Positions 57,516-64,000 of a stretch of DNA of 64,000 bases are shown here, in pieces. Position 1 is the stretch's first letter; every line of letters starts with the position of its first letter. The stretch is from NCBI GenBank assembly GCA_036768485.1, contig JAVLUZ010000062.1, forward strand, positions 124,001 to 188,000. Reading direction: 5' to 3'. Both the position numbers and the translations under genes were made by a program. Under the pieces are notes generated by a model. It searched no databases. It was not told the DNA's origin and saw nothing but the letters and a program-made list of their open reading frames with translations. Origin of the DNA: Mermis nigrescens (lineage: Eukaryota > Nematoda > Enoplea > Mermithida > Mermithidae).

Positions 57516-58131
57516 CAGACATGCGCAGCATAAACAGGAATTTCGGGGAGTATGAAACAAGACATATAATAGCGGGGATGTGGGTTCCCCACTTAAAGTT
57601 CATCGTCCCAACAAGCCAGAAAATTTTTAACACCCCCTTTTTCCGATTTTTGGAAAAACTGACCATTTTTCATCGTTTTTAGATGTTTTTTGACCATTTT
57701 TTTGTCAAAAATTGGGGTCAACTATCCCCTGCGAAGGCCGGCCCCCGTCCGGAAATTTTAGGGGAGTAAACGTATGTTTGAAACCCAGAACTTTCTCTCA
57801 TGCCTCTTTGGCTTCAAAAATGATGGAAACGCGCGAAAAACATAATTTGTTGCGTTTCTGATGACAATCTATCTTTCTAGAGCGAGACGTAAGAAATTTC
57901 GGACAAAAATATTACAGAATTCGATCAAATTGAACAAAATATAGTCAAAAAACGAACATAAGGTATGAAGGGCCAAAAATTTGACACCTTCGAGCGAACA
58001 AACAGCTAAAAACGCTCCTAAGAGCACGTTTTCTACGATTGTTTTCGAGAAATCGCGAATTCTCCGGGTACGCGGTGAAAAAATTTCCGAGGGGGAGGGG
58101 TTAAACCCTCAAACCCCTAAGATCAAGTGTG
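57516..58131 (+). mobile_element. MITE family C with an internal insertion
   Basis: Starts CAGACATGCGCAGCAT, resumes C order after about 57780 ('tgttgcgtttctgatgacaatctatc', 'attgaacaaaatatagtc', 'atttgacaccttcgagcg') and ends 'ctaagatcaagtgtg'. 57550-57775 is foreign, with F/H-like words. Flanks CTTGTAAT/ATTGTAAC match at 6 of 8. Confidence 0.65.
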
Positions 58132-58384
58132 ATTGTAACAAATTACTTGCTGTATTTAATGAGGCGGGGGAAGAGGCGCCCCCCCCTCAGCGGGAAAAAA
58201 ATTTTGATAGGTAAGATAATGCACGGAAAGATGGAAAAATTGAATGTCTTTGATGTGAAATCTTCAAATTTTCGACGCAACGCCCTGGATGTGATATATT
58301 TTCCATCATTTCAGCCCAAACGCGACCAAAAAAAGTGACACTTTTTATAGGCTTTTGAGTAAAAAAATTTTTTGAAGTTAGAAT

Positions 58385-58650
58385 TTTATAATGTCCAGCA
58401 ATGCAAAAAATTCTGAAAACTCAAAAAAGTCGAATAAATAAAACAAATATAGTCAAAACATGAGTTTATGGCGCGAAGCGCCGAAAACGTGACACTTTCA
58501 AGCAAATAGATGGCTAAAACGCTTAAAACAACACCTTTTCTACGAACTTTTAGGAAATTTTTTGAAACTTTTGAAAAATCGCCAATTGAGGGGCTAAGGG
58601 GAGAGTTAAAAAATTTCTGGGGGTGGAGAATTTTGATAGGGGTCAACAAA
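58385..58650 (+). mobile_element. MITE family C fragment
   Basis: Contains 'gtcgaataaataaaacaaatatagtc', the GGCGCGAAGCGCC hairpin, 'gtgacactttcaagcaaatagatggc' and 'gaaaaatcgccaattg'. The left terminal repeat is missing. Confidence 0.7.
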
Positions 58651-58796
58651 TCACCGTAGCGCATGGTCCGCTGACACTGGCAGCTGTCCAAATTTTTTAC
58701 ATGTTTAAACAACGACAATTCCATCTGTATTATGCAACTGGCCCAGCCGAAATTACTCCATGTAACAGCGAGGTGCAGCCTTCTTTTGGCCACTTC

Positions 58797-59007
58797 CATA
58801 CATGTAACGGCTCGACATTTCGGCAGAGGGTCCCCGGCCATTTATAGGGGAGGGGGTACATAATTCCAAATCTCTCTTTTGATCTACACAAGGTGTGCGT
58901 TTGTCTTTGTCGCAGGGGAGTCAAAAATTTTATGGCTTTTAGGGGATAGGGGAACGTCCAACTTTGGATGGGGGATCGCCTTATCCCCTCCCCCTCTTAC
59001 ATGTATG
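58797..59007 (+). mobile_element. MITE family F
   Basis: 211 bp, CATACATGTAACGGCTCG...CTTACATGTATG, flanked by GCCACTTC (58789-58796) and GCCACTCC (59008-59015). Confidence 0.88.
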
Positions 59008-59015
59008 GCCACTCC

Positions 59016-59418
59016 CACACAAAGGCATAGGGAGGGGTGAGAGGGGGTATTATCCCTCCCTCAAATTCTGAAAAAGCGGGTACTGTCAGGCATTGTTAGT
59101 GAAGCATAAGTTGCTGCTAAGAAAATTTTAATTTCAGAATGGAAAAATACAGCGCAATTAACCAAAATGTCTCTCGAGGTGGTCAGTGTATTATCCACAA
59201 TTTCACACTTTTTGCATTTTTTCGTCATTAAGGTATTTTTACAAAAATATGTTTTAGAATGAATTGACCTCAAGAATAAGATTTTAATATTCTTAAGCTA
59301 CTTACAATATTGAAATATTATCCAGTAAAACCGCTTGTTATGATATATGTTCACTAAGTGACATTCTTCGAATTTCACCCCCCCCCACCCTTAGCCATCC
59401 CTACCTTGCCCATCTATG
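59016..59418 (+). mobile_element. MITE G (single copy seen)
   Basis: 403 bp, CACACAAAGGCATAGGG...TGCCCATCTATG, flanked by exact GCCACTCC at 59008-59015 and 59419-59426. The ends resemble family A, the interior does not. It abuts F, sharing the same 8-mer. Confidence 0.8.
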
Positions 59419-59426
59419 GCCACTCC

Positions 59427-59996
59427 GTATAATTTTCCTGGCTGATTAATGAAATTTGCCATTTTACTTATTCTATGAAAATATGAAGTACGCATCCAAA
59501 TCAAGCAGTGTTATACGATTTTTTAATGTAAATATTGAGCGAAATAATTCTCACAGGTCTATAGAGTAATGATACATTTTACTTGCAGAATTTAGGCAAA
59601 TTATTTACCAGTCTAAAATAAATGAATAAAGAAAAAAAATGAAACAAAAAGGAAAAGCATCGCCAAAAATTTCAAAAAATGCGTATAAAACATAAACAAG
59701 GACGGAGATTGTCGAATGAAAGGGATTAAAAACAATGGCAACGAGAAATCAATGGAAAATAAAGCCAACTTTCGATTTAAAAAAGAGAATGTTATTATTA
59801 AAATATTTTTAAAAAATCAGTTTATTAAAACCGTTTTTTACATCGTTGTTTGTTTTCATTTTTCATTGGGTACACGAACGACGGATTAATCAATCAGAGA
59901 GTTTTGAGTCAAACTATAATCATCAAGGAGTAATAAAGGCTAAACAGCGTAAAAACATATATGATCTTGTTCCAATAGGGGATGAGGGGGTATTAC
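59427..59996. other. ELMO intron, no feature seen
   Basis: AT-rich, featureless. Confidence 0.4.
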
Positions 59997-60256
59997 CACG
60001 CATGGGCGTAGCGATTTGGGGGAGTGCAATTCCCAGAAACCAAATCTCCCCTCTAAAAACCAAAACAACCCCCACTGGAATTCAATTTTTGAATTCGTTT
60101 TTGTTTTTTCGCAATTTTTTATGCCAATGGATAGTACTTCATAAGAAACCCTAAAAAATAGTGTTTTTTCGCCATACCACCAATTTTAAGGCCATTTTTC
60201 GACCTTTAAAAAAAGCTTGCACCTACCCTCTAAACCTTGGTGTACGCCCACCGATG
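59997..60256 (-). mobile_element. MITE family A
   Basis: 260 bp; duplication GGTATTAC/GGTAGTAA (6 of 8). Confidence 0.88.
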
Positions 60257-61430
60257 GGTAGTAACCCTTTTTCAGGGTCCAAGACTCGAATCACCATCAG
60301 ACGATTTTGAGATATCAGAATTTTCTGCTTGATTTTCGGGTATGGAAGTAGTGAAGATGTTGAAAACTTTTTTGGCGCTCCGCGCCGAATAGTATATTTT
60401 AGTTTTGTTTACCCATAAAATTCCTAGAATGAAATTAAAATAATCTGAAAAGTCAAAATTTGCGATGAATGCTTATATTTTTTACTTACAAAAGTGACGA
60501 AACTACTCAGAATTGGACAAAAAAGTACTAAGAAATCCAGGTTTCCAAATTAAAACGAGCTATATAGAATGTTTTAACCATGTTTTATATTTGACCAGCA
60601 AAAAAGCTAGAATTCTGAATTTAGTGGTCCGAAATTTCGGAATTTCACCCAGTGAACGACCGGGCACAAAATTTGACCCGGACCTGGACCAAGTCTCAAT
60701 GTATGTTATACTAGATAGGTATATTATGTGAGTGTACGTCATGTTTAGAATGCTTTTAATGTATGTATATATTTATAATGTATGTAAGTATCTATCAAGC
60801 AGCCCACTAATTGACTGCAGATTTTAATAGCAAAATAGTATATATATCGCACTATCATGAAAATGGTTTTAAATACTTGCCAATTAGTAGTTTCACAGCG
60901 AAATCGTTCCAAGCAACTTACATAAAATACAACTGATTTTTCATATTTCTGTCCAAAAGCATAGTTTTTTAATAATCGACTGCGACATTTCTAGGTCATT
61001 TTTAATCTAGGTTTTAATGTAACGCTAGTTACTTTGCTTGATCGTAAAAGACAATAATATTTTGATTAAGCTAATCTTTTGTAGCAATCAAGTAAGGTCT
61101 TTCTATACAGTGCTATTAATAATTTACTCTCATTTAGTACAACGGTTTTGTGAATATTGAGCCTTATTTTAATGTTCAGTTTGCATACCACTTTCTTTTT
61201 AAAAGCAGATTGACCCCATTCTGAATCTATTCAATCATAGTCTGCTGCAGAAGCATGTGAATCTCGGTGAATGTTTTGCTGCTAAAGCTGCCTAGTAACT
61301 GAGAAAGCTGTTGGCGATCGCCAACTCGGTAAAATTTCACAAGAAAAGCAAATTTTTAATTAAAGCAGTCGGTGCTAATCCTCGAATATTTCTTTGTTCA
61401 CTGTATACGACTCCTTATCAGTCACAGAGG
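60257..61430. other. ELMO intron, no gene seen
   Basis: A GGCGCTCCGCGCC hairpin at 60375 marks a C-like remnant. The rest is AT-rich. Confidence 0.4.
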
Positions 61431-61438
61431 GTAGAGAC

Positions 61439-61853
61439 CATATATGATCTTGGTGGGGGTTTGGGGTGGGGTTTCAACCCCCGCAGAATCATTTTTCACC
61501 ACCCGCAAAAAATTTTTCACTTCCCCAGAATTGGCGATTTTTCAAAAGTTTCCAAAACTTACCTGAAAATTGGTAGAAAAAGTGTCTTTTTAAGGGTTTT
61601 TGGCTATCTATTTGCTCAAAGTCGCCAAATTTTCGGCGCTTCGCGCCATATATTCATGTTTTAAGCGATATATTGGTCAATTTATTCGATTTTTCGCGAA
61701 ATTTTTTTCATGATTTTATGCTCTAGACGGATAGAGTATCGTCAGAAACACCAAAAAACGATGTTTTTAAACGCGTACCGGCCATTTTTGGGTCCAAAAA
61801 AGGCACTTTGGTTTTCACACCCCCTCCCCGAATTCCCATGCTGTGCATGTATG
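61439..61853 (-). mobile_element. MITE family C, complete
   Basis: 415 bp, over 90% like the copy at 38588-38996 through most of its length. Duplication GTAGAGAC/GTAAAGAC at 61431-61438 and 61854-61861. Confidence 0.92.
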
Positions 61854-61861
61854 GTAAAGAC

Positions 61862-62657
61862 TTTAACTGAAGTAGGTGGCACAGCAAAGCGATGAAGCAT
61901 ATTTAGCAGATATCGGTGATGATGTGAGAATGATCGGAACTCTTGTATTATTCAAACTGCTTGCATGAAGCTTGTCGACAGCTTCTACATGTTACACAAA
62001 AGGTTGTTTTGTTACTTTTTGCTGGATATGCCTAGATGTGCTGAAGCTCTTAAGTTTGTCACTAAACCTCTGTATGTAAATGGGGCAAAAGTGAAGCTAG
62101 AAATCTTTATAGACTTTGAACTTTGCAATCTTAGTCTAATTCAAAAATCTACAATCCTGCTTTCCTATTATTTTTCCTTAATTAATTTCGCTTCATTCTT
62201 AAATTTATGATTCACGGAAAATGATTGAACAGGCGTTGTTCATCAGGATTTTTCTATAAGAATAACTCGAATTGCTAGAGCATGCAGCAAGAGCTGTTCT
62301 TAATGACTTGTATTTCTTACGAGATATTCTCTGAAAATTATGGAATAATTGCTTCAATACATAAAAATACTTCCTGTGATACTTTATGTCCAAAATATAA
62401 TCCTTGTTGAGTTTTCCAACTAAATGCTAAAATTATTTCATTTATTGCTCATATACATAACATGCTAGATCGGAGTTGATGCACTTTTTGACTTTATGCC
62501 GATCTACATTTAATCTCATTCAATCTTTTTCAATGAAGTTCTTGAAGCATGTCAGACGTGTTGCAGCGAAGAGGAAAATAAGACCTTTCGGCGCTAATTT
62601 CGTAAAAGCTGGATACAACTGGGTAAACGCTGCATACAAGTCGATTCGAGATCATCA
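61862..62657. other. ELMO intron, no gene accepted
   Basis: Several 60-80-residue frames; none shows a domain. 62476-62664 (+) reads KFLKHVRRVAAKRKIRPFGA, basic but unrecognised. Confidence 0.35.
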
Positions 62658-62772
62658 TAGGTAGCGCGTTAGCGCGTACCGTTAATGTACTTAGCCACCC
62701 CTAACTTCTGCGCACCTCTCCCTCCCCTACAGCTATAACGGGACACGTCTGGGAGGTGCGCTCTTTTGAAAG
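62658..62772 (+). repeat. Dispersed repeat I, copy 2
   Basis: Matches 1733-1843, including the hairpin head and 'ccctacagctataacggg'. It is followed by a C-type end ('ccatgctgtgcacgtctgg', 62796). Confidence 0.75.
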
Positions 62773-63268
62773 ATTTTCAGCTCCCCCAGGATTCCCATGC
62801 TGTGCACGTCTGGTAAAAACTAAATATTAATCCACGTACTGGCCAATTTCATACATTTCTGACGGAAATTTTTTGATTTTTCTTCATTTTCAGCCTAAAT
62901 TTTGCCTTATTTTATTTTTATTCTTGAAAAACGTCAAAAATCAAATTCTGGGTGGGGTCCCGACGAATTCTTGGGCGGGTTTTGAATCGTAGGAATCTAT
63001 GTCGCCGAATTCCGAACCGAATGAACAGGTTTGGTTTAGTTTAGACACCTAGGTGTAAAACTGATACTAACGCCCAGAACTAAATTATCAAAATTTTTCG
63101 GCTGTTTCACCATTTTCTTATGCCGACGAATTGAGCTCGATGAGGAATGCCCAAAAATAACATATTCTCTCATGTATATCCGAGATTTTTCAAAACTTTT
63201 TCCACTTTTTTGGGACCTCGCCCGGACCGTCGAATCCACGTGTTTGTTTTATGTGCACGTGAGCATAC

Positions 63269-63408
63269 TTTGTCCATATCCTCGTTTAAATTCGCCTTCA
63301 TTTCTTTCCACGTTTTGTGCATAAGCATTATGGCCAATGAGAAGAGCTCCTCGAATGGATTTTCGTGAGTGAAAAAGACCAGGTAAAATTGCTGACCTTC
63401 TTCTGAGG
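63269..63408 (-). CDS. ELMO: ELMO (CED-12) exon: end of the ELMO domain
   Basis: Reads SEEGQQFYLV, FFTHENPFEELFSLAIML and MHKTWKEMKANLNEDMDK, matching the DFHPMFFTHDRSFEEFF ... NKTWKEMRA..EDFNKV segment that is strongly conserved in ELMO/CED-12. Acceptor TATTTTAG|CCTCAG at 63408 (two bases complete a codon from upstream). Donor AAA|GTATGC after 63269. A candidate upstream exon end (GTGCCT|GTGAGT) lies at 63995-64000, the very edge, in a compatible phase. The N-terminal half of the gene should lie beyond the right edge. Confidence 0.94.
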
Positions 63409-63472
63409 CTAAAATAACCCGCATAATTATACATAATACTAAATTAAACAAATTAAAGTAAATTATAATGAA

Positions 63473-63690
63473 ATTATAAAGATCTGGTGTAAAGTAAATT
63501 GCCTGCACGACGAAAATTATAATGAAAATAGTGAGAAAAAATTATAACAAAAATAAATTATAAATTATAATAAAAAAATTATAATTTTAATTATAATAAA
63601 AAAATTATAATCAAAATTATAATTATAAATTATAATGAAATTATAAAGATCTAGTGTAAAGTAAATTGTCTGCACAACGAAACATTGTGA
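63473..63690. repeat. Direct repeat around an ATTATAA-rich tract
   Basis: 'ATTATAAAGATCTGGTGTAAAGTAAATTGCCTGCACGACGAAA' at 63473 recurs at 63639 with few changes, about 166 bp apart. Between them is an ATTATAA microsatellite-like tract. Confidence 0.85.
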
Positions 63691-64000
63691 ATGAGATACG
63701 AAATGGCACTAAGCGACGTGTCTAGAATAACTTAATTACTAGAATATACTATAATTAAAATTGACATTATAAAAACTAAATTAACTAAAGACTTAGTCGA
63801 CGTAACAGCTGCAAATTTTTGACTGAGATAATACAGTTTCCCTTAGTCAAAAGTTCAGGGGGAGCAAAATACCTAAATTCTGGTCCACTGCATTTAAAAG
63901 TTGTAGCCTGTTTTGCGGTCAAATACAAAAAAACATGATAAAACATCGTATATGAAATGTTTTAATGTAAAAAACTGCGCTTCTTAGCACTCACAGGCAC

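Overview
This is an AT-rich animal (metazoan, invertebrate-like) nuclear window. It is almost entirely intron and intergenic repeat with a few small exons. I cannot name the species. The animal assignment rests on two minus-strand genes with animal domain architectures and GT-AG introns. The gene-scale units are an ELMO/CED-12 gene, a PAN-plus-trypsin-type protease gene, and a TATA-binding-protein-like coding region that is carried inside a transposon-like giant palindrome.

Genes. The 3' half of an ELMO (engulfment and cell motility, CED-12) gene runs on the minus strand from the right edge to 30.8 kb in six exons (63269-63408, 57077-57249, 46818-46942, 46600-46701, 39115-39272, 30798-31004). 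All five junctions keep frame, and the product aligns colinearly with the end of the ELMO domain, the PH domain and the C-terminus. The last exon has no long ATG-started frame and was found by homology. Introns are about 6.0, 10.1, 0.12, 7.3 and 8.1 kb. A second minus-strand gene, at 19.2-23.5 kb, has a PAN/apple exon, a trypsin-type His exon (LTAAHC) with a frameshift in a polyglutamine tract, and an Asp exon (HDIAVLEL). I found no catalytic-Ser exon.

The most interesting object is a palindrome at 47621-56460, inside the 10.1-kb ELMO intron: two nearly identical 4.36-kb arms around a 114-bp spacer. It has AG...CT termini and is flanked by GTGGAC on both sides (a 6-bp target duplication). It interrupts an older MITE, whose end resumes on the far side. 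Each arm carries a divergent two-lobe TBP-like coding region: lobe 2 is open to its natural stop, and lobe 1 has a frameshift shared by both arms. A much older, degraded palindrome at about 11.05-15.7 kb has the same minisatellite and a TBP-lobe relic in each arm, so the palindromic form looks like a property of a mobile family. The 6-bp duplication and AG/CT ends resemble Polinton/Maverick elements, but no Polinton protein is visible.

The rest is dominated by non-autonomous hAT-like elements with 8-bp target duplications. Family A (about 250 bp) has more than 20 copies; its 11 exact duplications all have T at position 2. The others are families B, C, E, F and G, and they are nested in one another. 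Other repeat content: a 2.74-kb tandem duplication (1-4008), ATT, ACT and three TA microsatellites (the TA arrays next to GC-rich CCGG minisatellites), foldback repeats at 4.4-5.5 and 9.5-10.3 kb, satellites at 35.0-36.5 kb, and tRNA-like SINE relics at 18.4 and 27.7 kb.
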